A stretch of DNA of 41,818 bases, taken from assembly GCA_019352055.1 (NCBI GenBank), contig JABBOB010000026.1:1-41818 (forward strand), written 5' to 3'. This DNA comes from Acidobacteriota bacterium (GTDB taxonomy: Bacteria > Actinomycetota > Actinomycetes > Actinomycetales > Microbacteriaceae). Both the position numbers and the translations under genes were made by a program. Shown here one piece after another: positions 1-9,600 of the stretch (the stretch's first letter is position 1; the number at the start of each line of letters is the position of its first letter). Under the pieces are notes generated by a model, which saw only the letters and a list, made by a program, of their open reading frames with translations, searched no databases and was not told the DNA's origin.

Positions 1-83
1 CCGCCGAAGCGCTTGACGCCGAGGTACTGCGCGTTGGAGTCACGACCGTTGCGGGTCGAGCTCGCGCCCTTCTTGTGTGCCAT
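1..83 (-). CDS. rpmA: 50S ribosomal protein L27, partial (3' end outside window)
   Basis: The minus strand from the ATG at 83 reads [20 protein letters not shown] and continues YLGVKRFGG to the window edge, which is the conserved N-terminus of bacterial L27. L27 sits near the peptidyl-transferase centre of the 50S subunit, and its N-terminal tail reaches toward the P-site tRNA. The start follows directly on the Met-Ala-His-Lys-Lys form found in Actinobacteria, with no N-terminal cleavage extension. It lies 10 bases downstream of the L21 gene on the same strand, the normal rplU-rpmA pairing. Only about 27 codons are visible; the rest is off the window. Confidence 0.95.
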   Translation of the reverse strand, partial: MAHKKGASSTRNGRDSNAQYLGVKRFG

Positions 84-93
84 GAGCTGCTCC

Positions 94-402
94 TCAGCCG
101 ATCGCGGTGATACGGACGCGGCTGAGGTCCTGGCGGTGGCCCTGACGCTTCTTGTAGCCGGTCTTGTTCTTGAACTTCTGGATGACGATCTTCTTGCCGC
201 GCTCGTTGTTCACGAGCTCCGCCGTGACGGTGATCTTCGCCAGCTCGGCGGCCGCGTGCGTGACCTTCTCGCCGTCGACGAGGAGCACCGGCGCGAACGT
301 CAGCGTGCCGTCCTCGGCCGTCTTCTGACGGTCGACCACGAGGACGGTGCCGACCTCGACCTTCTCCTGGCGCCCACCGGCGCGCACAATCGCATAGACC
401 AC
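94..402 (-). CDS. rplU: 50S ribosomal protein L21
   Basis: L21 is a 23S rRNA-binding protein of the large subunit. From the GTG at 402 the product is 102 residues, beginning [18 protein letters not shown] and ending [19 protein letters not shown], both family hallmarks (the [11 protein letters not shown]-terminal signature). Its length matches the family's usual 100-105 residues. An in-frame ATG at 438 would add 12 residues unlike other L21 proteins, so the GTG is preferred; a purine-rich GTTGGGGC lies just upstream of it. It is followed closely by rpmA, with which it is probably co-transcribed. Confidence 0.93.
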   Translation of the reverse strand: MVYAIVRAGGRQEKVEVGTVLVVDRQKTAEDGTLTFAPVLLVDGEKVTHAAAELAKITVTAELVNNERGKKIVIQKFKNKTGYKKRQGHRQDLSRVRITAIG

Positions 403-557
403 TTCGAGCCCCAACTCTCGTTCACTGACTGAGTTCATTCACACGCCGGCCCGCGTCTCCGCGATCCTCCGTGAGGAGCGCCGTGCGACGCGACCGACCA
501 AGTCGGTTCGGTGCTCGATGGGCACACACCGTGGGCAGCCCAGCGCACCGACCGACC

Positions 558-566
558 ATGCTAGCA
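558..566 (-). promoter_or_regulatory. Possible extended -10 promoter for rplU-rpmA
   Basis: On the minus strand the sequence TGCTAGCAT matches an extended -10 (TGn followed by TAnnnT). A start about 7 bases downstream would give a leader of roughly 150 nt before the rplU GTG. No convincing TTGACA-like -35 is visible. The remainder of 403-610 contains no other gene that I can support. Confidence 0.3.
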
Positions 567-610
567 GGAGTCCGCGCCCGGGCACGACGAACCGGTGCGA
601 GCATGAAGAC

Positions 611-874
611 GTGACGGTGCTCGTGGACGTGCCCATGTGGCCTGCGCATGACCGGCTCTGGGCGCATCTCGTCAGCGATTCGTCGCTCGAGGAGCTGCAC
701 GGGTTCGCCGCCCTGGCGGCCCTGCCGAGGCGCAGCTTCGACCTCGACCACTACGACGTCCCGGAGGAGCGGATCGCGGCGCTCACCGCGCTCGGCGCTC
801 AGCAGGTCTCCGCACACGAGCTCACCCGCCGTCTGATCGCCTCGGGGCTGCGGGTCAGGGCGCGCGACCGCTGA
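611..874 (+). CDS. DUF4031 domain-containing protein
   Basis: This 87-residue protein starts at the GTG at 611 with VTVLVDVPMWPAHDRLWAHL and contains SDSSLEELHGFAALAALPRRSFDLDHYDVPEER. That pattern (Val-Asp-x-Pro-x-Trp start, Ser-Leu-Glu-Glu-Leu-His, then Phe-Asp-x-Asp-His-Tyr-Asp-x-Pro) is the DUF4031 family as I know it; its function is not established. Full length agrees with the family. An upstream in-frame ATG at 518 would add 31 residues with no family resemblance, so GTG 611 is chosen. The gene lies alone, divergent from rplU and convergent with rne. Confidence 0.8.
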   Translation: MTVLVDVPMWPAHDRLWAHLVSDSSLEELHGFAALAALPRRSFDLDHYDVPEERIAALTALGAQQVSAHELTRRLIASGLRVRARDR

Positions 875-902
875 TCCCGGCTGACCCGAACGAGCCGCCC
901 CC

Positions 903-928
903 GATCCGACCGGGCCCGCGATCGGATC
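903..928. terminator. Putative weak bidirectional terminator between DUF4031 gene and rne
   Basis: GATCCGA (903-909) and TCGGATC (922-928) form a 7-bp stem around a GC-rich loop in the 74-bp gap between the convergent DUF4031 gene and rne. There is no U-tract, so this is a modest call. Confidence 0.35.
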
Positions 929-948
929 AGGGACGGGAGGTCGAGCGG

Positions 949-3378
949 TCAGTCGTCGCCGGCGGTGAGGGTCGGCGTGGACACACGACGGCTGCGGCGC
1001 CGCCCCTGACCGGCGGCCTTCGGCGCGGGCAGCGCCTCCAGCACGGCGTCCAAGAGCCCCTCCGCGTCGCGCTTCGGCGCGCGGGAAACGGGCTCGCGGT
1101 GCTCGACGGGCAGGTCGAGCACCAGCGGGGCCGCGACGGTCTCGGCCTGCTGCGACGGCGTGGCCGCCGCGGTCGACTCGTGCGGCTCGTGGTGCTCGCC
1201 CCCGCGGGTGATCAGCGTCGCGCCGGCGATCTGGGCGAGCGCGGTCTTCGCACCCTCCGTGATCGCATGGGTGGCCGCGGCCTTCGGGGCCGGGGCCTGC
1301 TGCTGGGCCCCGTTGCCCCCTGAGCTCTGTCCGCCGTTCCCACCGCGTCCGCGGCGGCGCCCCTGCTGCGCCTGCTGCTGCTCCTGCTCCTGCTTCTCGA
1401 GGCTGGAGTTGCCGTCGCCGACCGACTCCGCCAGGCCGACGCCGAGCCGCTTGCGCGTCATCTGCACGAGGCCGAGCGAGGTGACCTCTGCGACCTGATG
1501 CTTCGTCCGGTCGCGGGAGAGGCACTCGATGAGGCGTCGCAGCACGAGGTCGCGATTGGTCTCGAGGACCATGTCGATGAAGTCGACGACGATGATGCCG
1601 CCGATGTCGCGCAGCCGGAGCTGGCGGACGATCTCCTCAGCGGCCTCGAGGTTGTTCTTGGTGACGGTCTCCTCGAGGTTGCCGCCGGACCCGACGAACT
1701 TCCCGGTGTTGACATCGATCACCGTCATCGCCTCGGTGCGGTCGATGACGAGGGAGCCCCCCGACGGCAGCCACACCTTCCGGTCGAGCGCCTTCTCGAT
1801 CTGCTCGTGGACCCGGTGCGCGCTGAACACGTCGCCCGAGCCCTGCCACCGCTCGAGGCGGTCGAGCAGGTCGGGTGCGACCTGCTCGAGGTATCGCTCG
1901 ATGGTCGCGCGCGGCTCCTCGCCGTCCACGATCAGCTTCGAGAAGTCCTCGTTGAAGACGTCGCGGACGATCTTGACCAGCAGGTCCGGCTCGCCGTGCA
2001 GCATCGTCGGCGCGGACGCGGTCTCGACCAGGTGCTCGATCTCGGCCCACTGGTTCGCGAGCCGCTGCACGTCGATCGTGAGCTGCTCCTCCGTCGCGCC
2101 CTCGGCGGCGGTGCGCACGATCACGCCGGCCGAGTCGGGCAGCGCGTCCTTCAGGATCTTCTTCAGGCGTGCGCGCTCGGTGTCCGGCAGCTTGCGGGAG
2201 ATGCCCGACATGGACCCGTTCGGCACGTACACCAGGTAGCGGCCGGGCAGCGAGATGGCGGACGTGAGTCGAGCACCCTTGTGGCCGATCGGGTCCTTCG
2301 TCACCTGGACCAGCACCTGGTCGCCCGAGCGGAGCGCGAGCTCGATCTTGCGGGACTGCGAGCCCTTGTCGCCGAGGCGACCGCTCGCGGCGTCCCAGTC
2401 GACCTCGCCGGAGTAGAGGACGGCGTTGCGGCCGCGTCCGATGTCGACGAACGCCGCCTCCATCGAGGGCAGCACGTTCTGCACGCGGCCGAGGTAGACG
2501 TTGCCGATCAGGGACAGGTTCTGGCTCTTCGCGACGTAGTGCTCCGCCAGGATCCCGTCCTCGAGCACGCCGATCTCGACCCGGTCGCCGGAGGTGCGGA
2601 CCAGCATGACGCGATCCACGGACTCGCGGCGGGCGAGGAACTCCGCCTCGGTGACGACGGTGCGTCGCCGGGCGGTGTCGCGGCCGTCACGGCGACGCTG
2701 GCGCTTCGCCTCGAGCCGCGTGGAGCCCTTGAGCTTCTGGGGTTCGGTGATCGGCTCGCGCACCGGCTTCGCGCGGTTCACGACCTCGGTCGTCGGCCCC
2801 GGCTCGCCGTCGTTCTGACCCGCTCCCGAGCGACGGCGGGTGCGGCGACGTCGACGGGAGCCGCCCTCGTCCTCCTCGTCCTCGTCGTCCTCGTCGGGCT
2901 GCTCGTGGGCGACGGGCGCGTGCGGCGCCTGCGCGGCCTGCGGGAGCGCCGGCGGGGCCTGGAACAGCACGGCGAGCGGCGGTCGCGCCGCCACGGCGGA
3001 CACGGCGGGCGCCGGGGTCTCGCGCGCCGGGGTCTCGTCCATCGCCGTCCCGTCCAGCGGCGTCTGGTCGGCGGGCTCCGTCGAGTCCACCGCATCGGGG
3101 ACGATCACGTCGCGCTCGCCCTGCTCGTCGGCGTCGTCGAACGCGCGGTGGCCGTCCTCCGGTGAGTCGCCGACCGGGACCGCCGGAGGCGGGAGCACGG
3201 ATCGGGACTCCGGTACCGCTTCGCCGGGGGTCCCGACATCGGGCCCGACGGACATGGGCGACGGGGCGTCCGCACCGCTCAGCGGCATCGGCTGGAAGGT
3301 CGCGCGGCGACGCCGGCGGGTGGGCGGCGCCTCGACCTTCGGCTCCTGCTCGGTCTGGTTCTCGTGGTACTCCACCAT
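949..3378 (-). CDS. rne: Ribonuclease E/G family endoribonuclease
   Basis: An 809-residue single-strand-specific endoribonuclease for mRNA decay and rRNA/tRNA processing. The start is the ATG at 3378 with GAGGAG 13 bases upstream. Layout: an acidic, Pro/Arg-rich disordered N-terminus (about 1-255), an S1 RNA-binding region (about 290-370, with IGNVYLGRVQNVLPSMEAAF), then the catalytic RNase E/G domain. The two metal-binding aspartates are present: D555 in VIDVNTGK and D599 in GIIVVDFIDM, 44 apart as in characterised enzymes. After MTRKRLGVGL (about 640) the expected CPxCxG zinc-link is absent and the chain runs directly into Gln/Glu/Arg/Gly-rich sequence and a disordered C-tail. It lies just upstream of rplU-rpmA, as usual in Actinobacteria. 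The assignment is firm; the zinc-link loss is unusual. Confidence 0.93.
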   Translation of the reverse strand: MVEYHENQTEQEPKVEAPPTRRRRRATFQPMPLSGADAPSPMSVGPDVGTPGEAVPESRSVLPPPAVPVGDSPEDGHRAFDDADEQGERDVIVPDAVDSTEPADQTPLDGTAMDETPARETPAPAVSAVAARPPLAVLFQAPPALPQAAQAPHAPVAHEQPDEDDEDEEDEGGSRRRRRTRRRSGAGQNDGEPGPTTEVVNRAKPVREPITEPQKLKGSTRLEAKRQRRRDGRDTARRRTVVTEAEFLARRESVDRVMLVRTSGDRVEIGVLEDGILAEHYVAKSQNLSLIGNVYLGRVQNVLPSMEAAFVDIGRGRNAVLYSGEVDWDAASGRLGDKGSQSRKIELALRSGDQVLVQVTKDPIGHKGARLTSAISLPGRYLVYVPNGSMSGISRKLPDTERARLKKILKDALPDSAGVIVRTAAEGATEEQLTIDVQRLANQWAEIEHLVETASAPTMLHGEPDLLVKIVRDVFNEDFSKLIVDGEEPRATIERYLEQVAPDLLDRLERWQGSGDVFSAHRVHEQIEKALDRKVWLPSGGSLVIDRTEAMTVIDVNTGKFVGSGGNLEETVTKNNLEAAEEIVRQLRLRDIGGIIVVDFIDMVLETNRDLVLRRLIECLSRDRTKHQVAEVTSLGLVQMTRKRLGVGLAESVGDGNSSLEKQEQEQQQAQQGRRRGRGGNGGQSSGGNGAQQQAPAPKAAATHAITEGAKTALAQIAGATLITRGGEHHEPHESTAAATPSQQAETVAAPLVLDLPVEHREPVSRAPKRDAEGLLDAVLEALPAPKAAGQGRRRSRRVSTPTLTAGDD

Positions 3379-3679
3379 CGCTGGTGCACTCCTCACGCGG
3401 CTGCGGCTCACGCCGCCTCCGTGCTCGCCTCGGGCCTCAGCGCCGCATGACGCCGGCGGGCCCGTGAAATCCTCGAATGTCGCAGCGCGCCGGGGCGGTG
3501 CGCCGGTGGCGGGACAAGCGCCTCCCTGCTGCAGCAGCGTTGATGGGGCTGAGGCTGCAGGGCTCGGCCCGAAGGCCTGTCCAAGCGTTCGGCACCGACG
3601 AACGGTGACCTGCCGACAAGTATCGCACGGGAGCCGCGTCGGCGCTGTCGGGCGCGCACCCGGTGGGATACTGCCTCGC
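3379..3679. other. Divergent intergenic region, rne / VKOR gene
   Basis: About 300 bp without a credible gene. It should hold the rne promoter and a long rne 5' leader: a GATACT on the minus strand at 3619-3624 would put a start near 3612 and leave a leader of over 200 nt. Long, autoregulatory leaders are known for rne in enterobacteria; here that is only a suggestion. The VKOR gene's own -10-like GATACT is at 3667-3672. Confidence 0.35.
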
Positions 3680-4276
3680 GTGATCGAGCGGATGTCCAGA
3701 CCTTCTCGGCCGCTCGCGATCCTCCTGATCGTGGGCGGAATCGTGGGCCTGATCGCCGCCTTCGCCCTGACGCTCGACAAGATCGCGGTGCTCGAGAACC
3801 CGCACTTCGTGCCCAGCTGCAACATCTCGGTTCTCGTGCAGTGCGGGAAGAACCTCCAGTCGGCCGAAGGCTCCGCATTCGGGTTCCCCAACCCGCTGCT
3901 CGGTCTGATGATGTTCCCTGCGCCGGTCCTCGTGGGCGTCGCCTCCCTGGCCGGCGCGCGCTTCCCCCGCTGGTTCTGGGCGCTCTTCAACGTGGGCATG
4001 GCATTCGCGATCGGCTTCGTCGCGTGGCTCATGAGCGTCAGCGTCTTCGCGCTGTTCACGCTCTGCCCGTGGTGCATGGTCGTGTGGAGCGTGGTGATCC
4101 CGATGTCGCTCGGGACGACCCTCTACAACCTGCGCGAGCAGAACCTGCCGCTCGGCGACCGGGTCGCCCGGCTGGCAGGCCGGGCGTACGGCTGGCTGCC
4201 GATCATCACCCTGGTGGTCTACGTGGTCTTCGCGGTGATCGCGCAGGTCCGGCTGGACGTCCTCCACCGCCTCTGA
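3680..4276 (+). CDS. Vitamin K epoxide reductase (VKOR) family membrane protein
   Basis: A membrane thiol oxidoreductase that in Actinobacteria usually re-oxidises extracytoplasmic DsbA-like proteins using quinone. The 198-residue product has four to five hydrophobic segments and the family's two cysteine pairs: C47/C55 in the first extracytoplasmic loop (PSCNISVLVQC) and the active-site C129-P-W-C132 motif in a membrane helix. PNPLLGLMMFP is also typical. No thioredoxin or DsbA domain is fused. The GTG at 3680 sits 7 bases after a GATACT hexamer, suggesting a leaderless transcript; an ATG at 3692 is the alternative start. It is convergent with ndk, their stop codons being separated by a nested inverted repeat. 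Confidence 0.88.
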   Translation: MIERMSRPSRPLAILLIVGGIVGLIAAFALTLDKIAVLENPHFVPSCNISVLVQCGKNLQSAEGSAFGFPNPLLGLMMFPAPVLVGVASLAGARFPRWFWALFNVGMAFAIGFVAWLMSVSVFALFTLCPWCMVVWSVVIPMSLGTTLYNLREQNLPLGDRVARLAGRAYGWLPIITLVVYVVFAVIAQVRLDVLHRL

Positions 4277-4383
4277 GCACGACAGCAGGAAGAATCCACG
4301 ACAGCAGGAACCGCGGGCCGCGGCCTTCCTGCTGAAGCGGATGGTTCCTGCTGTCGTGCTCGATTCTTCCTGCTGTGGTGCTC
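4275..4383. repeat. Nested inverted repeat between VKOR gene and ndk; likely bidirectional terminator or intergenic repeat element
   Basis: An outer pair of 22-bp arms (4275-4296 and 4362-4383, one mismatch) encloses an inner pair of perfect 16-bp arms (4297-4312, CACGACAGCAGGAACC, and 4343-4358). The core GACAGCAGGAA or its complement occurs four times, with a fifth partial copy (TTCCTGCT) at 4325-4332, and the centre CCGCGGGCCGCGG is itself palindromic. The outer arms overlap the stop codons of both convergent genes. The arrangement is too regular to be accidental and would fold into a cruciform or a branched transcript end on either strand. Confidence 0.8.
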
Positions 4384-4804
4384 AGGCGAACCAGAGGGCG
4401 AGCTCGCGCGCGGCGGACTCGGGCGAGTCGCTGCCGTGCACGAGGTTCTGCTGCACGCGGAGGCCCCAGTCGCGGCCGAAGTCGCCGCGGATCGTGCCGG
4501 GCGCGGCGGTGGTGGGGTCGGTCGTGCCCGCGAGTGAACGGAAGCCCTCGATCACGCGCTCGCCCGCCACGCGGACGGCGACGATCGGACCCGACTCCAT
4601 GAACTCGACGAGCGGCTCGTAGAACGGCTTGCCCACGTGCTCCTCGTAGTGCCGCTCGAGCAGCCCGCGGTCGGCCTCGACCATCTTCAGATCGGTGATC
4701 GAGTACCCCTTCGCCTCGATGCGACGGAGGATCTCGCCGGTCAGGTTGCGGGCCACCCCGTCCGGCTTGACGAGGACGAGGGTCTCCTGGATCGCGTCGG
4801 GCAT
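4382..4804 (-). CDS. ndk: Nucleoside diphosphate kinase
   Basis: This enzyme transfers the gamma phosphate between nucleoside triphosphates and diphosphates through a phosphohistidine. The 140-residue product matches the family's length. It contains the ETLVLVKPDGVARN start, the KPFYEPLVEFMESGPIVA block and the active-site signature NLVHGSDSPESA with H123. Its start, ATG 4804, is preceded by GAAGGAG at good spacing. It lies 23 bp downstream of the DUF4233 gene and is probably the last gene of the ileS-folC-DUF4233-ndk run, a common actinobacterial order. Its stop codon is inside the inverted repeat at 4275-4383. Confidence 0.97.
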   Translation of the reverse strand: MPDAIQETLVLVKPDGVARNLTGEILRRIEAKGYSITDLKMVEADRGLLERHYEEHVGKPFYEPLVEFMESGPIVAVRVAGERVIEGFRSLAGTTDPTTAAPGTIRGDFGRDWGLRVQQNLVHGSDSPESAARELALWFA

Positions 4805-4827
4805 GGTGCTCCTTCGTTCGGTCGTGG

Positions 4828-5181
4828 TCACGCGGCTCGGCGGTCGATGCGCCTGCCGACCATCATGCTGTAGGCCCAGATCGCCGCGAAGACGAGGCCG
4901 ACGATGCCGACCGGGACGCTGACGGCGAAGGTCGCGAGGAGCACGACCTGCACGACCCAGCCGAGCGCGATCCCGATCCGCTTGGTCGCGAGGGCGGCGG
5001 CGGCGGCGATGAGCACGATCAGCGCGCCTCCACCGCCGAGGGCGACGCCGGCCGGCAGCGCGCCGAGTCCGAGCAGCGCGAGCGCGGCCAGCAGCACGAC
5101 GACGAGCTCGCAGGCGAGCAGCATCGCCGCGAGGGTCGCGGTGACGGAGCGGGGCCGCCGGCCGCGCCGCGGCAGCGTCAT
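4828..5181 (-). CDS. DUF4233 domain-containing membrane protein
   Basis: A 117-residue hydrophobic protein with about four membrane segments. A basic N-terminus (RRGRRPRSVTATLAAMLLACE) is followed by the segment pairs LVVVLLAALALLGLG / ALIVLIAAAAALATKR and WVVQVVLLATFAVSVPVG / VGLVFAAIWAYSMMVGRRID. Both the pattern and its position immediately after folC are typical of DUF4233; no biochemical function is known to me. The ATG at 5181 overlaps the folC stop as ATGA, suggesting translational coupling; an ATG at 5187 two codons earlier is equally possible. Confidence 0.85.
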   Translation of the reverse strand: MTLPRRGRRPRSVTATLAAMLLACELVVVLLAALALLGLGALPAGVALGGGGALIVLIAAAAALATKRIGIALGWVVQVVLLATFAVSVPVGIVGLVFAAIWAYSMMVGRRIDRRAA

Positions 5182-6602
5182 GGCCATCCGTGCTCGCGGA
5201 CGAGCGAGATCGTCTTCGCGACCAGGGTGATCGAGCCGAACACGACGACGCCGGGGCCCTCCGCCGAGTCGGCGGCGGTCGCGTGCTCGTCCCTGTCGGC
5301 TCGGTCGCCACGTCGCACGGAGGCGACGCGGCGGGATCGGCCTCCAGGGGCCCGCGCGAGCTCGCGTGCGGTGCGCAGGGCCTGCTCCACGTCCGGTTCG
5401 ACGACCACGCGCTCGGGTCCGACGACGCCGGCGACGGTCGCGGCGAGCGCGTCCGGGTCGGTCGCCCGGTCGGAGGGGGCGGTGGTCACGACGAAGTCGT
5501 CCACGAGGCCGGCTGCGGCGCGCACCATCCCCTCGGCGTCCTTGTCGCTCAGCACCGCGAACACGCCGACCACGTGGTTCAGCGGGAAGGACTCGCCGAG
5601 CGCGGTCGCCATCGCCGTGACGCCGTGCGGGTTGTGGGCGGCGTCGACGACCAGCGGCGGGCCGCTGCCGAGCACCTGGAGGCGGCCCGGGGACGTGGCA
5701 TCCGCCAGGCCCTCCGCGAGCACGTCACCCGTGAGCGGCTGCTCGCCTCCACCGAGGAAGGTCTCCACCGCAGCGATCGCGACGGCGGTGTTCTGCGCCT
5801 GGTGCGCGCCCAGGAGGGGGACGAAGAGCCCGTCGTAGCGACCCGCCCGACCCTGCACGTCCACGACCTGCCCACCCACGGCGGGCGTGCGGGACAGGAC
5901 GCTGAAGTCGCGCCCCTCGAGCGAGACATCGGCCTCCGACAGCGCGGCGGCCCGCTCGATCTCCGCGAGCGCGCCGGCCTGCTGGGCCGCGGTGACCACG
6001 GAGCGGCCGGGCTTGATGATCCCGGCCTTGGTGCGGGCGATCTCCTCGACGGTCCGTCCGAGCCGCTCGGTGTGGTCGAGGTCGATCGGTGCCAACACGG
6101 CGACCTGGCCGTCGGCGACGTTGGTCGAGTCCCACTCGCCGCCCATGCCGACCTCGATCACGCCCACGTCGATCGGGGCGTCCGCGAACACGGCGTAGGC
6201 GAGCACGGTGAGCGCCTCGAAGAAGGTCAGCGGCGGCTCGCCGGTCTTCGCGAGCTCGGCGTCGGCGAGCTCGATGAACGGCTTCACCTCGTCCCAGGCG
6301 GCGATCAACGCGTCCTCGGCGATCGGCTCGCCGTCGACCACGATCCGCTGCCCGAGGTACCCGAGGTCGGGGCTGGTGAACAGGCCTGTTCGGAGCCCGT
6401 GCGCGCGCAGGATGCTCTCGATGAGACGGGAGGTGGAGGTCTTCCCGTTCGTCCCCGTGATGTGGACGATGGGATAGCTGCGGTGCGGGTCGCCGAGCAG
6501 CTCGAGCGCCTTGCGGGTGGCGGAGAGCCGCGGCTGCGGCGCCTTCTCGCCGACGCGCCCGTACAGCTCGTCGAGCATCCGGTCCAGTGCGGTGTCAGAC
6601 AT
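5178..6602 (-). CDS. folC: Folylpolyglutamate synthase / dihydrofolate synthase
   Basis: This Mur-ligase-type enzyme adds glutamate to dihydropteroate or tetrahydrofolate with ATP. The 474-residue product has the P-loop [10 protein letters not shown] (about 48-57), the [12 protein letters not shown] segment, the [18 protein letters not shown] block, and [11 protein letters not shown] in the C-terminal domain. All are FolC hallmarks. Before the last strand ([15 protein letters not shown]) there is an Arg/Asp-rich stretch (about 415-445) that looks like a variable loop. Start ATG 6602 overlaps the ileS stop by 8 bases, indicating one transcript and coupled translation with ileS. Confidence 0.95.
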   Translation of the reverse strand: MSDTALDRMLDELYGRVGEKAPQPRLSATRKALELLGDPHRSYPIVHITGTNGKTSTSRLIESILRAHGLRTGLFTSPDLGYLGQRIVVDGEPIAEDALIAAWDEVKPFIELADAELAKTGEPPLTFFEALTVLAYAVFADAPIDVGVIEVGMGGEWDSTNVADGQVAVLAPIDLDHTERLGRTVEEIARTKAGIIKPGRSVVTAAQQAGALAEIERAAALSEADVSLEGRDFSVLSRTPAVGGQVVDVQGRAGRYDGLFVPLLGAHQAQNTAVAIAAVETFLGGGEQPLTGDVLAEGLADATSPGRLQVLGSGPPLVVDAAHNPHGVTAMATALGESFPLNHVVGVFAVLSDKDAEGMVRAAAGLVDDFVVTTAPSDRATDPDALAATVAGVVGPERVVVEPDVEQALRTARELARAPGGRSRRVASVRRGDRADRDEHATAADSAEGPGVVVFGSITLVAKTISLVREHGWP

Positions 6603-9600
6603 CGAGCACCGATCCTCCCGCACGCCGCAGCTCGAACCGGCCGCCCTCGGCGGCTCCCCAGGTGCCGGGTGCGAGGTGCACCAGGTGACCGTCCGGCCAC
6701 CGGAGGACCCGGTCGGTGGATCCCGGCCCCGCGGGAACGACGGTGAGCGTGTCCACCAGGGTCTCGCGCCGCACGAGCTCGCCGTGCCGCTCGAACATCG
6801 CCAGCATGTCCCCGTCGCCCTCGACCGCGAGGTCGATCCGGTCGGTGACCTCGAGGCCTGCGGCACGCCGCCCCTGCTGGATGTCGCGGACCAGGTCCCT
6901 GGCGTGGCCCTCGAGCTCCAGCTCGGGCGTCGTCGTGGTCTCGAGCAGCACGAAGCCGCCACCCGGCAGCAGCCCGAGCGCGGTGCCCTCGACGGCGCCG
7001 GAGCGCTCGAGCACCAGCTCGTACTCCCCCTCCAGCAGCGCGACGCCGCCGACGGCCACACCGCCTGCGTCCTGCACCCAGTCACCGGCCTTCGCCGCCT
7101 GGATGACCGCCTGCACCTGCTTGCCGATGCGGGGGCCGAGGGCCCGGGCGTTGATGGACAGCCGCTGCGCGACGCCGTACCGCGCGCCGCTGTCGGTCGC
7201 CTCGATCACGAGGTCGACCGCTCGCACGTTCAGCTCGTCCTCGAGGATGCGCACCCCGTCGCCGAGGTCGGCCGCATCCGTCGCCACGACGGTCAGGCGT
7301 GCGAGCGGGAGGCGTACCCGCAGGCCCGCCTCCTTCCGCAGGGCCAGCGCCGCGGACACGATGTCGCGCAGCCGGCCCATCCGCCCGACGAGCGCCGGGT
7401 CCGCCGGGAAGGCGGAGGCGTCAGGCCAGTCGGTGAGGTGCACGCTCCGGCCACCGGTGAGACCCCGCCAGATGCGCTCGCCGACCAGCGGCAGCAGCGG
7501 AGCGGCGACGCGCGCGACCGTCTCGAGGACCGTGAACAGCGTGTCGAACGCCTCGCGGCTCGACTGCGGAAGCCCCTCCGATCCCGACTTCACGGCCCAG
7601 AAGCGCTCCCGGGAGAGCCGGACGTACCAGTTGGTGAGCAGGTCGGCGAAGTCCCGGAGGCGCTGGGTCGCGCCCGCGGTGTCGAACGCGTCGAGGTCCT
7701 CCTGCAGCCCCCGCACCAGGTCGCCTGTCGCGGCGAGCACGTACCGGTCGAGCGGGTCGCCGGAATCGGTGCGCCAGTGCGCGTCGTAGTCCTCCGCACC
7801 GGCGTACAGGGTGAAGAAGTAGTAGGTGCTCCACAGCGGCAGCAGCATCTGCCGCACGCCCTCGCGGATGCCCTCCTCCGTGACGACCAGGTTGCCGCCG
7901 CGGAGCACGGGGCTCGCGAGGAGGAACCAGCGCATCGCGTCGGAGCCGTCGCGGTCGAAGACCTCGGACACGTCCGGGTAGTTCCGGAGCGACTTCGACA
8001 TCTTCGCCCCGTCGTTGCCGAGCACGATCCCGTGGCTGACGACCGTCGAGAACGCCGGACGGTCGAAGAGCGCCGTCGCGAGCGCGTGCATGACGTAGAA
8101 CCAGCCCCGTGTCTGCCCGATGTACTCGACGATGAAGTCGGCGGGGTTGTGCTGCTCGAACCACTCGCGCTGCTCGAACGGGTAGTGCACCTGGGCGTAC
8201 GGCATGGATCCGGAGTCGAACCACACGTCGAAGACGTCCTCGATGCGCCGCATCGTGGACTCGCCGGAGGGGTCGTCGGGGTTGGGGCGGGTCAGCTCGT
8301 CGATGTAGGGGCGGTGCAGGTCGACCTCGCCCTCCTCGTTCCGCGGCAGGCGGCCGAAGTCCGCTTCCAGCTGATCGAGCGAGCCGTAGACGTCGGTCCG
8401 CGGGTGGGCCGGGTCGTCGCTGCGCCACACCGGGATCGGGCTGCCCCAGTAGCGGTTGCGGCTCACGGACCAGTCGCGGGCACCCGCGACCCACTTGCCG
8501 AACTGGCCGTCCTTGACGTTGTCGGGCACCCAGGTGATCCGCTGGTTCAGCTCGACCATGCGGTCGCGGTAGTCGGTGACGCGCACGAACCAGCTCGACA
8601 CCGCCTTGTAGATGAGCGGCCGGCGGCAGCGCCAGCAGTGGGGGTAGCTGTGCTCGTACGACCGCTCCTGGAGCAGTCGGCCGCTCGCCTTGAGCGCCCG
8701 GATGATCGGGCGGTTCGCCTCGAACACCTGCAGGCCCTCGATCTCGGGCAGCTCGGTGCCGGCGAACATCGGCAGGAAGCGCGCCTTCTCGTCGACCGAG
8801 ATGATCGTGGGGATGCCGGCCGCGGTGCTGATCAGCTGGTCGTCCTCGCCGTAGGCGGGCGCCTGGTGGACGACGCCCGTGCCCTCCTCGGTGGAGACGT
8901 AGTCGGCGACGAGCACGTGCCAGGCGTGCTCGGTGCCCCACGTCGCGGTGTCGGCGTAGACGTCCCAGAGCCGCGCGTACTGCATGTGCTGCAGCTCGCG
9001 ACCGAGCAGGGTGCGGGTGACCGCCTCCCGCGCCGCTGCTGCTGACGCGTAGCCGAGCTCCTTCGCGTAGTCGCCGACCCGGGCGAGCGCGATGAGGTAG
9101 TCGGCCCCCATCACCTCGGCGCCGGGGTCGCTCTCCGAGTCGGCCGTGCCCGCCGGGCCGCCGGGCACGACGGCGTACTCGATGTCCGGGCCGACCGCGA
9201 GCGCGAGGTTCGTGGGCAGGGTCCACGGCGTCGTCGTCCAGGCCAGCGCGCGCACGGCGGTGAGACCGAGCGCCTCCGCCTTCTCCCCGATGAGCGGGAA
9301 CGTCACGGTGACGGAGGGGTCCTGACGGCGCTGGTAGACGTCGTCGTCCATCCGCAGCTCGTGGTTCGAGAGGGGCGTCTCGTCGTTCCAGCAGTACGGC
9401 AGCACGCGGAAGCCCTCGTAGGCGAGGCCCTGGTCGTGCAGCCGCTTGAACGCCCACACGACGCTCTCCATGAACGACGGCTCGAGCGTCTTGTAGTCGT
9501 TGTCGAAGTCGACCCACCGCGCCTGGCGGGTGACGTAGTCGCGCCACTCCCCCGTGTACTTCAGGACGGAGGCGCGGGCGGCGGCGTTGAACGCACCGAT

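Noticed and set aside
1458-1715. Ser/Arg-rich frame within rne
   Set aside because: Out-of-frame reading of the RNase E catalytic domain.
6511-9045. Long open frame on the plus strand opposite ileS (844 codons)
   Set aside because: Antisense mirror of a clear synthetase gene; Arg/Ala/Val-rich with no family pattern, as expected from high third-position GC.
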